This document shows, piece after piece, positions 8,350-16,005 of a stretch of DNA of 64,000 nt. Every line of letters starts with the position of its first letter. The first letter of the stretch is position 1. A program made the translations under genes and the position numbers. The notes below the pieces were generated by a model, which saw only the letters and a program-made list of their open reading frames with translations, was not told the DNA's origin and ran no database searches. This DNA is from Bacillus sp. V3B (lineage in GTDB: Bacteria > Bacillota > Bacilli > Bacillales > Cytobacillaceae): the NCBI RefSeq assembly GCF_024494465.1, contig NZ_JAETXM010000013.1:1-64000 (forward strand), in the 5' to 3' direction.

Positions 8350-9101
8350 TCAGGAGCCTCCAAATAAAAAGTTTCACTTCTTAATCCACGCCTCTGAGCC
8401 TCTAAAAGTAATACATCGTTTAGTTTCACATTGCCTAAATTCACATTCGTCCCAAATTCATTAATAAAAAACATTTGATGTTTAGCAGTAGGTGCTTCAA
8501 ATATCACCTTTTTACTATCAATATCTTTCACTAATTGACTAATCAAATTAGATTTAAGATTACCATCTTTTTCATATATACCAGAAGTACCAGAATCTCT
8601 CCCTTCTGTAATCACATATTCACAACCCGATTCAAGTAACGCCTTTATTTCGCTCTTCCATTCCGAAATAGGCATTTCATGATTAGAATCTTTTGAACCA
8701 ACCTCTGCTATCACATGAAAATCATCTTTTATTTGAGAAATAATTTTGAGACGTTCTTGAAGTGAAATATTTAGTGTTCCATTTGAAACTTCAACCCATT
8801 CAATTCCTAAATTGTTTAAACTCGTTAGAAATGGAGAAAGTTTATTTTGTTGATAACATTTTTCAAAAAAGGTTCCCCCACAATAAGGTTTAATATGATA
8901 TTCCTTATAAATTCGAACTTTTTCCTTTAAATTTGGAGACACATAAGCCGTTCCCATTCCAACTTTGGCAATATCAATAATATGATGATAATCATTTAAT
9001 ATATTTTTCAATTCTCCTATAGGAGTTCCTAAATCAATAATCGAAGTCAGTCCATAAGTTCTATTTCCTGTTGTCCTTTTTGGTAGTTCTAAAAATTCCA
9101 T
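8331..9101 (-). CDS. yitD: Phosphosulfolactate synthase (ComA/YitD family)
   Basis: A 256-residue TIM-barrel protein of the ComA family, which adds sulfite to phosphoenolpyruvate to give (2R)-phospho-3-sulfolactate. Family landmarks are GLTSIIDLG near the N-terminus, DIAKVGMGTAYV (about 43-54), KPYCGGTFFE, EWVEVSNGT, VIAEVGSKD and VITEGRDSGTSGIYE with the final strand NLGNVKLNDVL. In B. subtilis YitD has this activity, and sulfolactate is a major small molecule of the spore. The following histidine phosphatase overlaps it. No comB-like or sulfolactate dehydrogenase gene is nearby. The ribosome site (GAGGAGG) is clear. Confidence 0.85.
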   Translation of the reverse strand: MEFLELPKRTTGNRTYGLTSIIDLGTPIGELKNILNDYHHIIDIAKVGMGTAYVSPNLKEKVRIYKEYHIKPYCGGTFFEKCYQQNKLSPFLTSLNNLGIEWVEVSNGTLNISLQERLKIISQIKDDFHVIAEVGSKDSNHEMPISEWKSEIKALLESGCEYVITEGRDSGTSGIYEKDGNLKSNLISQLVKDIDSKKVIFEAPTAKHQMFFINEFGTNVNLGNVKLNDVLLLEAQRRGLRSETFYLEAPECNLLS

Positions 9102-9336
9102 TAGGAATACGCCTCCTCTATTCTCTAGGATAGACTATTCAGAAATTGGGTGATGGTGTAAATAATGGGCTTTTCCCTTCTGAAATAGATATTGAACCTT
9201 GACTAAAGATCATCATCATTATATTTATTTAGCACAAGTGAAATAAAACAATAACTTCTTTACTATTAAATTCTTTTCTCTAGTACATATTATAATAAAA
9301 AGATTATGTATTTTTTATGTAAAGGGGATATTTATT

Positions 9337-9662
9337 TTGGAGAAATTATTACTCTTTGTTTTATTAATTGTGTTCATTGGTTCCATTAGTACCTATCCAT
9401 TCATAAGCATGGGGTGGTTATAACTGGAATGATATAGGCAAGAAATATTAAAACGGTCAAAGCTTATTACACTAAATTCAACAACAGAAACGGAAAGCAC
9501 AACCAATCATCCAAGTAATTTAACAAGTTCAAATTCTGAATCCTTTCAAAACTGCACGGAATTACGGAAAGTATATCCAAATGGCGTCCCGTCCCTTCTG
9601 ATCATCCTGCATATGCATTAAAGCACGACCTTGATAAAGACAATTGGGCATGCGACAGATAA
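9337..9662 (+). pseudogene. Frameshifted Excalibur-domain secreted protein
   Basis: A TTG start at 9337, behind a GGGG site, opens a 28-codon frame with one hydrophobic segment (LLLFVLLIVFIG) like a signal or anchor. Stops and at least one frameshift follow. Further on a Ser/Thr-rich linker leads into FQNCTELRKVYPNGVPS, then, after another frameshift near 9595, SDHPAYALKHDLDKDNWACD. Joined, these make a nearly complete Excalibur calcium-binding domain, with its two Cys and the D.D.D.W.C loop. The gene is inactivated, and the high similarity that remains suggests recent decay. Confidence 0.75.
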
Positions 9663-9753
9663 TCTTTAGTCTAAACCCCATAAACGTTTGTACATTTTTT
9701 ACTGTGAATTGGTTACAGTAACAACTATCACCTTAAAAAGGAGGGATCTATAA

Positions 9754-9873
9754 ATGAAAAATACGCATGAGTTTGTGGAGAAACTACATGAAAAGCAAAA
9801 AAAAGACGAACAAAACCGAAAACGCCAAGGTAAAGGCAATGCTAGTAATAAACTACCAAATAAATATCATTAA
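9754..9873 (+). CDS. DUF4023 family small protein
   Basis: A 39-residue, very basic protein (starts MKNTHEFVEKLHEKQ, ends with NKLPNKYH) that fits the DUF4023 family of small Bacillaceae proteins in length and in its conserved ends. The function is unknown. A strong AAGGAGGGA ribosome site precedes the ATG, and an intrinsic terminator with a 12-base stem follows within 25 bases. Confidence 0.75.
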   Translation: MKNTHEFVEKLHEKQKKDEQNRKRQGKGNASNKLPNKYH

Positions 9874-9892
9874 TAAAATCATCTGTTTTTTT

Positions 9893-9929
9893 ACAATAGA
9901 AACGCTTGGAGTATCCAAGCGTTTCCATT
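9893..9929. terminator. Intrinsic terminator (bidirectional)
   Basis: GAAACGCTTGGA and its exact complement pair around GTA, with further CAAT/ATTG pairing outside. A T run on the left and A/T-rich flanks suit either strand. Confidence 0.75.
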
Positions 9930-10021
9930 GTAAAAATCTACCGATCATTCAACTTATTAATAATTCAGAAAGTATCTTCTTCTATCTTTCAACGCACCTA
10001 TTTCTGATCCTTTAAATTTTA

Positions 10022-10177
10022 TTAAAGATCAGACCTTTTGCCCGATTCTTCCTTCCCCCCAGTTTGGTTACCAGTTGTAGATGTATAACCAACACGATAG
10101 TGGAAGTCTTTTTTTTGCTTAAGCGCTTCCGGCATTAAATATTGCTCCTTGTTCTGGAATTCACCCTTTTGTGACAT
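10022..10177 (-). CDS. Small hydrophilic hypothetical protein
   Basis: A 51-residue protein (starts MSQKGEFQNKEQYLMP) with no family that I recognise. It is polar, with a Gly/Thr-rich middle (VGYTSTTGNQTGG) and no Cys. A GGGGGAG site lies nine bases before the ATG, and it begins 18 bases after the DUF3231 gene ends, so the two form one transcript. A spore role is possible given DUF3231 but unproven. Confidence 0.6.
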   Translation of the reverse strand: MSQKGEFQNKEQYLMPEALKQKKDFHYRVGYTSTTGNQTGGKEESGKRSDL

Positions 10178-10195
10178 CTTTACTCTCTCCCCCTT

Positions 10196-10708
10196 CTAAC
10201 ATTCCGATTTATCGACATGTAATGGTGGAGGAACAAGCCAGCCTTTTTCCTTTAGTAGTTTTAAGGTTTTAGCCGCAAATTGAGCTTTCTTCATATGAAA
10301 TTGCCCATACATCATAGCGATATCTTCACGAATACACTGACCCATTACCGCACTGCAGCTTACAAGTCCTGCTGCAAGGTCAGTGCCTAGCATTGTAGCA
10401 ATTTCTGGATCCGTGAATCTAGCACCTGCTGGAATGTTTTCCAAACACGCTTTTGGGCGTTCTGGTGGTGTAGGTGGTAATCCAACACCATTTTCTTTCA
10501 ATAGTGCTTCAATTTCTTCGATTTCAGGCTTTGAACCATTTTCGATAACATCTTCAATTAACTTTTTTAAATCGTCATCACCTGTATGATTAAGCAATGT
10601 TTCAAAGCTAGCAACAAATGCTTTAGCTGTGTTTAAATGTATCCATGTTGCGTAGACTTCACCATAATGCATTGGTTCCTCTTTTGGATTTCCACTAAGT
10701 ATACCCAT
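10196..10708 (-). CDS. DUF3231 family protein
   Basis: A 170-residue helical protein of the DUF3231 family, which is common in sporulating Bacillaceae and sometimes found in spore-coat gene sets. Recognisable points are the GEVYATWIHLNTAKAFV helix near the N-terminus, GVGLPPTPPERP in the middle and the ARFTDPEIATML motif. The fold is likely a four-helix, ferritin-like bundle. I start it at 10708 because GGGGG is nine bases upstream; the frame is open to 10732. The exact role is unknown. Confidence 0.8.
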   Translation of the reverse strand: MGILSGNPKEEPMHYGEVYATWIHLNTAKAFVASFETLLNHTGDDDLKKLIEDVIENGSKPEIEEIEALLKENGVGLPPTPPERPKACLENIPAGARFTDPEIATMLGTDLAAGLVSCSAVMGQCIREDIAMMYGQFHMKKAQFAAKTLKLLKEKGWLVPPPLHVDKSEC

Positions 10709-10910
10709 CAATATCCCCCTTAAATTGTACATAACATTGCCCTTTTTAGTGGCAATACTTATTGTTCCATCTTATGAAAGGATCATGAATGGGAATTGTG
10801 ACCATAATAAAGATAAAAACAAGCGCTACCTTAATGCCCTCATACACTCAAGACAATTCTTCAACCGTATGATGAACAGAACCAAAAGAAAAAGTAATAA
10901 TGCCTCCAAA

Positions 10911-10950
10911 AAAGCCAGTCATCTATTGAATACAGATGACTGGCTTTTTT
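10911..10950. terminator. Strong bidirectional terminator
   Basis: GCCAGTCATCT pairs with AGATGACTGGC, flanked by A's on one side and six T on the other. It serves the lipoprotein gene on the minus strand at least. Confidence 0.85.
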
Positions 10951-10999
10951 GGATTGTTCAAACGATTTGATCCGTTCAGACTAACTATTTATATAATCT

Positions 11000-11554
11000 T
11001 TATTTAACTTCTTGAGTTCCTGTTACTGTGCCCTCAATAACTGCAGATTCTTTTACTTCTTCACTTGCAAAGGTAAGATTTCCATCAATTGTAGTGTCTT
11101 CAGTAAGAGTAAATCCGTTTGCTTCTACGTGAACATCACCTTTTACTGTACCATTTTGGATTTTAAAGTTTTCACTTTGTACAGTCATTTTTGGTATTGT
11201 TAGTGTGAAAGTCCCAGTTACGTTCTTGTCATCATCTTGTGTATAAAGAGCAAGTTTACGATAAATAGCTTCGCTTGCATCATCTTTATTATGGAATTGT
11301 CCAGCCACAACTAATTCTTTTTCAATTGTCATATCATTAAGTGCTGCTACAATCCATGTTCCTTCTTCACCTAATGCTGCTACAAATACGTCTTCATCAC
11401 CTGTAATAGATGCTGCTGTTACGACATCTGTTTCTTCTGTCTCTGTTTGAGTAGTGTCAGTTGTTTGATCTTCAGCCGCTTGATCGTCGTCTGCACCACA
11501 TCCAGCTAACAATCCTGCTACCAATGTTGATACGAATAATACTTTAAATTTCAT
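11000..11554 (-). CDS. Lipoprotein with polymer-forming-like repeats
   Basis: A secreted lipoprotein of 184 residues. The signal peptide ends in the lipobox LLAGC (Cys about residue 19), so the mature protein should be lipid-anchored outside the membrane. An acidic Thr/Glu/Asp linker follows. The C-terminal part (about 120-184) alternates short strands and turns (NFKIQNGTVKGDVHVE, TTIDGNLTF, SAVIEGTVTG), which recalls beta-helix or bactofilin-like repeats. The family is not recognised. The start at 11554 follows a GGGGG site; the frame is open upstream without one. A strong terminator follows. Confidence 0.75.
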   Translation of the reverse strand: MKFKVLFVSTLVAGLLAGCGADDDQAAEDQTTDTTQTETEETDVVTAASITGDEDVFVAALGEEGTWIVAALNDMTIEKELVVAGQFHNKDDASEAIYRKLALYTQDDDKNVTGTFTLTIPKMTVQSENFKIQNGTVKGDVHVEANGFTLTEDTTIDGNLTFASEEVKESAVIEGTVTGTQEVK

Positions 11555-11651
11555 GCTGTTAACCCCCAAATTTCTTTTGTATGATTGTTTACATTTAAAC
11601 TTTATCATAAATTTTATCTATGCCTATATGTAAAGTATGTATATTTTATGA

Positions 11652-11705
11652 AATGACTATCACCATATACCCATCAATATTGATGGGTATATGGTGATAG
11701 TCATT
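11652..11705. repeat. 54-bp perfect palindrome with no loop
   Basis: Two 27-base halves are exact reverse complements, meeting at ATCAATATTGAT. No T run follows either side, and no gene lies within 90 bases. It could extrude as a cruciform or fold into a long RNA hairpin. Confidence 0.9.
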
Positions 11706-11891
11706 CTCTGAATATTTAATTTATCACGTCTTTATTTAGATGATTTCTTTTAAAAAACGAATAAAACTGAAACTCTATGCTAAGACGCTCTCCTTTTTAA
11801 ACAGGATTTAGGCATCACTCACAATAAGTCAAAGAGAAATTGAAAAATGATTCCCTTTCACCTTGCATCTCACATCTAGTTAAAATAAAAA

Positions 11892-11922
11892 AGGTACAAC
11901 TCTGTATAATTAAGTTGCACCT
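11892..11922 (-). terminator. Terminator of zupT
   Basis: AGGTACAACT and AAGTTGCACCT pair with one mismatch, and on the minus strand six T follow. Confidence 0.75.
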
Positions 11923-11950
11923 CGTTATTTTAAACCATTTATAAAGAATC

Positions 11951-12760
11951 TTATATAAACAGCAATAAGCTAAGTGCCATGACTGCCATTCCAGCGATTA
12001 GTCCATAGATTGATGTATGGGCCTCATCATATTTTTTAGCAGCTGGCAATAACTCATCAAGTGATATAAACACCATAATCCCGGCTACAGCTGCGAAAAT
12101 AACTCCAAACATAACATCGTTTAAGAATGGCATTAAAATCAAATAAGCAAATAAAGCCCCCACTGGCTCTGATAATCCAGATAAAAAAGAAAGCTTAAAT
12201 GCTTTTTTCTTACTTCCTGTAGCAAAATAAACAGGCACTGATACAGCAATTCCCTCAGGAATATTATGAATAGCGATGGCTGTTGCTATTGCTATTCCAA
12301 GTGCTGGGTCCTGCAAAGCAGAAGTAAATGTCGCAATCCCTTCAGGAAAGTTATGAATCCCAATGGCCAATGCAGTGAATGTACCCATTTTTAATAATGC
12401 TGCATCCTGTGCTACGTTTACTGGTTTCTTCATCTCTTCAACTCTCTTTAATTCATGGGGATTTCCCTGCTTTGGGATAAATTTATCAATCAAAGCGATT
12501 AAAATCATACCGCCGAAAAACCCTCCAACAGTGGCCCAGTTTCCAAGACCTACTCCCATTGCCCCAATAAGTGCATCTTGTGACTTCACAAAAATTTCTA
12601 TCATCGACACATAAATCATAACACCTGCTGAAAATCCAAGTGCTAATGATAAAAACTTCGTATTAGTAGTTGAGGTAAAAAAAGCTAATATACTCCCAAT
12701 CCCTGTAGCTAAACCAGCAAATAAAGTTAGCGCAAGGGCAAATAATACATTTTCATCCAT
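11951..12760 (-). CDS. zupT: ZIP-family divalent metal transporter ZupT
   Basis: A 269-residue membrane protein with about eight helices, imported-metal transporter type. Two paired metal motifs are intact: HNFPEG (about residue 137) and HNIPEG (about 166), plus the acidic SGLSEPVGA helix. ZupT of E. coli takes up Zn, Fe, Mn and Co with broad specificity. A cytoplasmic loop around residues 95-125 is Lys/Glu-rich rather than His-rich. It is monocistronic, with its own terminator. The 5' region contains inverted repeats (12868-12926) that could be regulatory, but no clear Zur box is visible. Confidence 0.9.
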   Translation of the reverse strand: MDENVLFALALTLFAGLATGIGSILAFFTSTTNTKFLSLALGFSAGVMIYVSMIEIFVKSQDALIGAMGVGLGNWATVGGFFGGMILIALIDKFIPKQGNPHELKRVEEMKKPVNVAQDAALLKMGTFTALAIGIHNFPEGIATFTSALQDPALGIAIATAIAIHNIPEGIAVSVPVYFATGSKKKAFKLSFLSGLSEPVGALFAYLILMPFLNDVMFGVIFAAVAGIMVFISLDELLPAAKKYDEAHTSIYGLIAGMAVMALSLLLFI

Positions 12761-13261
12761 CTATTTTTCCACTCCTTTTTAAACCGCTTAAAAAATCACT
12801 TGTCGCAAATAGCCGTTGCCATTCAAAAGTCCCATCATCGAATGAGTTAAGGAAATACCCTCCTTTTGAACTAGTATAAAAAAGTTGTATAAAAGCAACT
12901 TTTATTTTTAAATTTTTTACTAGTTCAACATATGCAAAGATAAATAAATGTTTCCTATGGTAAACATTTTAATCTAAAGTAAACATATTGTACAATCATT
13001 TAGCTTCTCAAATTTTAAAAATACTACTGTTGTAAAATACTCTTAATTAATACCATCGAAAAAAAGCAAACTTCGGTTTATCATTACGACTAAAAAATTA
13101 TAAAAATTGAAAGTTATGTAGTTAAATACTATTATTATTAATGATAAAGAATTTGCTTTACTTAATAAATGACTATTAAGGAAAAGCACGATTCCAAGTT
13201 AAAGATTTTCAATAAAAGAACAAATAAAAGCCGAAGTAACGACTATCTAGGAGGAAACAAC
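12761..13261. promoter_or_regulatory. zupT upstream / lysR leader region with inverted repeats
   Basis: This 500-base stretch has no gene. It holds GAACTAGTA (12868-12876) repeated in inverted form at 12918-12926, enclosing a second inverted pair AAAAGTTG/CAACTTTT (12880-12903) with T-rich flanks. They may be a protein-binding site or a hairpin in the zupT leader. The rest is very AT-rich and should hold the promoter of the LysR gene. Confidence 0.4.
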
Positions 13262-14155
13262 TTGGATAATGAACAACTTTTAACGTTTATGACCGTCCAT
13301 GAATTTAACAATTACTCACGAACTGCAGAACAATTGAATTTAACGCAACCAGCCGTCACAGCAAGAATTCAGAAATTAGAAATGGAATTAAATTGTAAGT
13401 TATTTTATCGAGATGGAAAAAAAATCTTATTAACAGAAGAAGGAAATGCCTTACTTCCTTTTGCTCGAAAAATCGTTAACTATATGAATGAAGCAAAACA
13501 AACCATTGACCTTTTAAAAACACCATCCTTAAAAATCGGATTATCTCCTGCTATTTCTTCATTTGTTGTCTTACAAGTACTATCTTTACTACGAGAAAAA
13601 CATAAGTTATCGGTTGATATTATAGAAGCTGATGATTCATTTGAAATTGCTAAAATGATCTTTGAAGGCATGATCGATATTGGTATCGTAAGGGATGTGA
13701 TTCCCTTTACAAATGTACAATCCGAATATCTTTTTGTCGAAAAACTTGTGTTTATCGCAGGAAAAGATCATCCATTAGCCACAAAATCCGAGGTTAAAAA
13801 AGACGATTTAATTGGCCAAACAATGGTATGCTATCGCCGTGAAACACCTATTGCTCAAACAATTGATGAGAGATTGGTAGGAGTAGAAAATTTACATCGT
13901 ATTGAGGTCGGTAGTTTTGAAATGATCAAGTTAATGGTTAAAAATAATTGGGGCTTTAGCATCTTACCCGAACTGGCATTGGGAAATGAAACAACCACTC
14001 CTCAGGAAGACTTTTGCATCATACCTTTTGCTGAAATTGAAAACCTTACTTTTAATTTGACAGGAATTCACAAAAAAGATTCACCGAAATTAGAAAACCT
14101 TCAGTTGTTTTTACAGTATTTTGAAAACACTTTGAAAACGATTAAATTCATTTAA
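13262..14155 (+). CDS. LysR family transcriptional regulator
   Basis: A 297-residue LysR-type regulator. The N-terminal winged helix (residues 1-62) contains FNNYSRTAEQLNLTQPAVTARIQKLE, and the effector domain begins near LKIGLSPAIS (about residue 92). I choose the TTG at 13262 because AGGAGG ends eight bases before it and the protein then starts in the usual family position; the open frame begins further upstream without support. The next genes on the opposite strand are the protocatechuate-cleavage pair, so it is a candidate regulator of them. An inverted-repeat element begins eight bases after its stop. Confidence 0.85.
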   Translation: MDNEQLLTFMTVHEFNNYSRTAEQLNLTQPAVTARIQKLEMELNCKLFYRDGKKILLTEEGNALLPFARKIVNYMNEAKQTIDLLKTPSLKIGLSPAISSFVVLQVLSLLREKHKLSVDIIEADDSFEIAKMIFEGMIDIGIVRDVIPFTNVQSEYLFVEKLVFIAGKDHPLATKSEVKKDDLIGQTMVCYRRETPIAQTIDERLVGVENLHRIEVGSFEMIKLMVKNNWGFSILPELALGNETTTPQEDFCIIPFAEIENLTFNLTGIHKKDSPKLENLQLFLQYFENTLKTIKFI

Positions 14156-14163
14156 AATAAAGA

Positions 14164-14292
14164 AGCTATTAAATCATAGTGTTGATGGTCTAATACCTTT
14201 GGTGTATATGCTCATTAAGTGATTCATACTGAATCAAACACAGCACTACATACATCAAAGGTCATTTATCAACATAAAAAGTAATGAAATTC
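14164..14292. repeat. Inverted-repeat element, copy 1 (MITE-like)
   Basis: The core runs from GTTGATGGTC (14181) to GACC-like pairing and TCAAC (14273), with imperfect terminal inverted repeats that extend outward. A related copy lies at 59225-59356: both share the centre CATTAAGT...ATTC/TACTGAAT and CATTTATCAAC. It has no coding capacity and sits directly after the lysR stop codon. Confidence 0.75.
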
Positions 14293-14493
14293 TATTTAAG
14301 AGGTTCATTTTGCTAGCTTTCCAGCAAACAGTTACCTTTTTCGTTATCTATCACTGTGAAAATGATCCTTTTTTGACTAGTTTTGTCGGAAGCCTTGATT
14401 TATATAGGGGATATATTAAAATAATAGAAATTAAATGTAAATATAGTGTAAATATTCCATTGAATAGATTGATAGATTAAGGAGGTATGCATT

Positions 14494-14766
14494 ATGAAAG
14501 TATCAGAATATTGTGGTATAATGGAGTTTTCTATACTACAATTTGTCTTTTCCCTCACAGATGACATTCGCGAGAAAATAACACAAAAAAAATTATTTTA
14601 TAAAGAACAAATCATACGCTATATACAAAAGAAAATCGATTTTTTCTTCAGACCGCATCATTTAAAAAGTTCGGTTCTACACAGTTACAAATACGAGGTG
14701 TACAATACAATTATGTTTAAACTAAAAGGCACTCTAAAGGAGAATCATATCTTCCAATGTGTATAA
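14494..14766 (+). CDS. Hypothetical small protein with strong ribosome site
   Basis: A 90-residue frame (starts MKVSEYCGIMEFS) that I do not recognise. Support comes from a strong AAGGAGG site seven bases before the ATG and a hairpin terminator shortly after the stop. The composition is Phe-, Lys- and Ile-rich, with a basic middle; no membrane helix or motif stands out. It may be a decayed or very divergent gene. Confidence 0.45.
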   Translation: MKVSEYCGIMEFSILQFVFSLTDDIREKITQKKLFYKEQIIRYIQKKIDFFFRPHHLKSSVLHSYKYEVYNTIMFKLKGTLKENHIFQCV

Positions 14767-14781
14767 ACACTTCAATCCCAT

Positions 14782-14837
14782 AAAAAGAGAACTTTCCTTT
14801 CTATTAATGAATAGTAACAAGAAAAGTTCTCTTTTTC
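14782..14837. terminator. Bidirectional intrinsic terminator
   Basis: AAAAAGAGAACTTT pairs with AAAGTTCTCTTTTT across an imperfect stem and loop. Confidence 0.75.
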
Positions 14838-14876
14838 ATTTGTATCTATTAGTCATTCTACTACAGTGTAAAACAA

Positions 14877-14910
14877 AAAAAGATCCTCCAAGATAGGAGA
14901 ATCTTTTTTA
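14877..14910 (-). terminator. Terminator of the praA-praH transcript
   Basis: AAAGATCCTCC pairs with GGAGAATCTTT (one mismatch) and is followed by T's on the minus strand. Confidence 0.75.
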
Positions 14911-14912
14911 CT

Positions 14913-15950
14913 TTATTTAACTGTTTCTTTTACATAATCTAACTTATTTAATCCTAAAAACTGAATTGCGTTTTCACCAAGCATTAATTCCTTGTCTTCG
15001 TCCGAAACATTTTCTAAAATATCTACAACTTTTCCAGATGGAACTTCACGCAATACGAACGGATAATCAGACCCTGCCATTAATTTCTCTGCACCAAATT
15101 TATCAATCATAAATTGGAGGTTTTTAGGATCATAAACAAGCGTATCAAAATAAAGTTTTTGAGCATAATAACTAGGTTTTTCTTCCGTTTTACGAATGTG
15201 CGGCCATGATTCCCAAGCTTGATCGATTCGAGCCAATACATAAGGGAATGATCCTCCACCGTGAGAAAAACATATTTTTAAATTCGGGTGTTTCTCTAAA
15301 ATACCGCTAAAGATTAAGCTAGCTGCCGCAAGTGCTGTCTCTGATGGCATACCAATTGAATACATAAAGTTATGTCTTGGCATTCTTTCCACACCAACAG
15401 TAGCCCATGGATGAACAAAAATAGGCACATCCATTTTTGCAGCTGCTTCTAAGAATCTTAAAATCTCAGGATCATCAAGAGTTTTACCGTTTGCATTACT
15501 TCCGATTTCAATCCCTTTTAGCCCTAATTCGTTAATCGCTCTTTCCATTTCAGCAATGGCTAAATCCGTATCTTGTAAAGGAACCGTTCCTAAGCCAACA
15601 AAACGATTAGGATATTCTGCTACTACAGAAGCAATAAAATCATTTTGTGCTTTAGATAGCTCTAAACATTTTTCTCCATCTGCCCAGTAAGTAAACGTAA
15701 CTGGAATCGGAGATAAGACTTGAACATCTACACCCTCAGCATCCATTTGTGCAATACGTTTTTTTGGATCCCAAGCATTATCTTCGATTGCTCGGAATGA
15801 CTTACCATCTTTATAAATTTCCGCACCACAATCACAAGTGTGTTTTAAAGTTGGAAAACGGTTGTCACCATATTTCTCTTCTAAATCAGGAAAATTTTCA
15901 GGAATAATATGTGCATGAAAATCTACACGAAAGACTTTTTCTTTTGACAC
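14913..15950 (-). CDS. praH: Amidohydrolase-family decarboxylase, likely 5-carboxy-2-hydroxymuconate-6-semialdehyde decarboxylase (PraH)
   Basis: A 345-residue TIM-barrel decarboxylase of the ACMSD group. The zinc ligands are in place: HAH in VDFHAHIIP (residues about 10-14), FVHPW, SHGGGSFPY and the Asp of AGSDYPF. Family members remove a carboxylate from ring-cleavage products without hydrolysis. ACMSD acts on the 3-hydroxyanthranilate product. In the protocatechuate 2,3-cleavage pathway of Paenibacillus, PraH does the same for 5-carboxy-2-hydroxymuconate semialdehyde. The neighbouring extradiol dioxygenase and the lower meta operon in this window favour PraH. The start is GTG at 15950, after GGAGG. 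It is 55 bases from the dioxygenase gene, in one operon. Confidence 0.7.
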   Translation of the reverse strand: MSKEKVFRVDFHAHIIPENFPDLEEKYGDNRFPTLKHTCDCGAEIYKDGKSFRAIEDNAWDPKKRIAQMDAEGVDVQVLSPIPVTFTYWADGEKCLELSKAQNDFIASVVAEYPNRFVGLGTVPLQDTDLAIAEMERAINELGLKGIEIGSNANGKTLDDPEILRFLEAAAKMDVPIFVHPWATVGVERMPRHNFMYSIGMPSETALAAASLIFSGILEKHPNLKICFSHGGGSFPYVLARIDQAWESWPHIRKTEEKPSYYAQKLYFDTLVYDPKNLQFMIDKFGAEKLMAGSDYPFVLREVPSGKVVDILENVSDEDKELMLGENAIQFLGLNKLDYVKETVK

Positions 15951-16005
15951 CTTTTTGCCTCCTCTTAGCTGATTCCTCGTTTATGAGAATCTCTTTACTA
16001 TTCTA

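Noticed and set aside
10785-10970. Plus-strand frame of 61 codons with GAAAGGATC before its ATG
   Set aside because: A strong terminator hairpin lies inside the frame, the peptide has no recognisable features, and the site is between two minus-strand genes.
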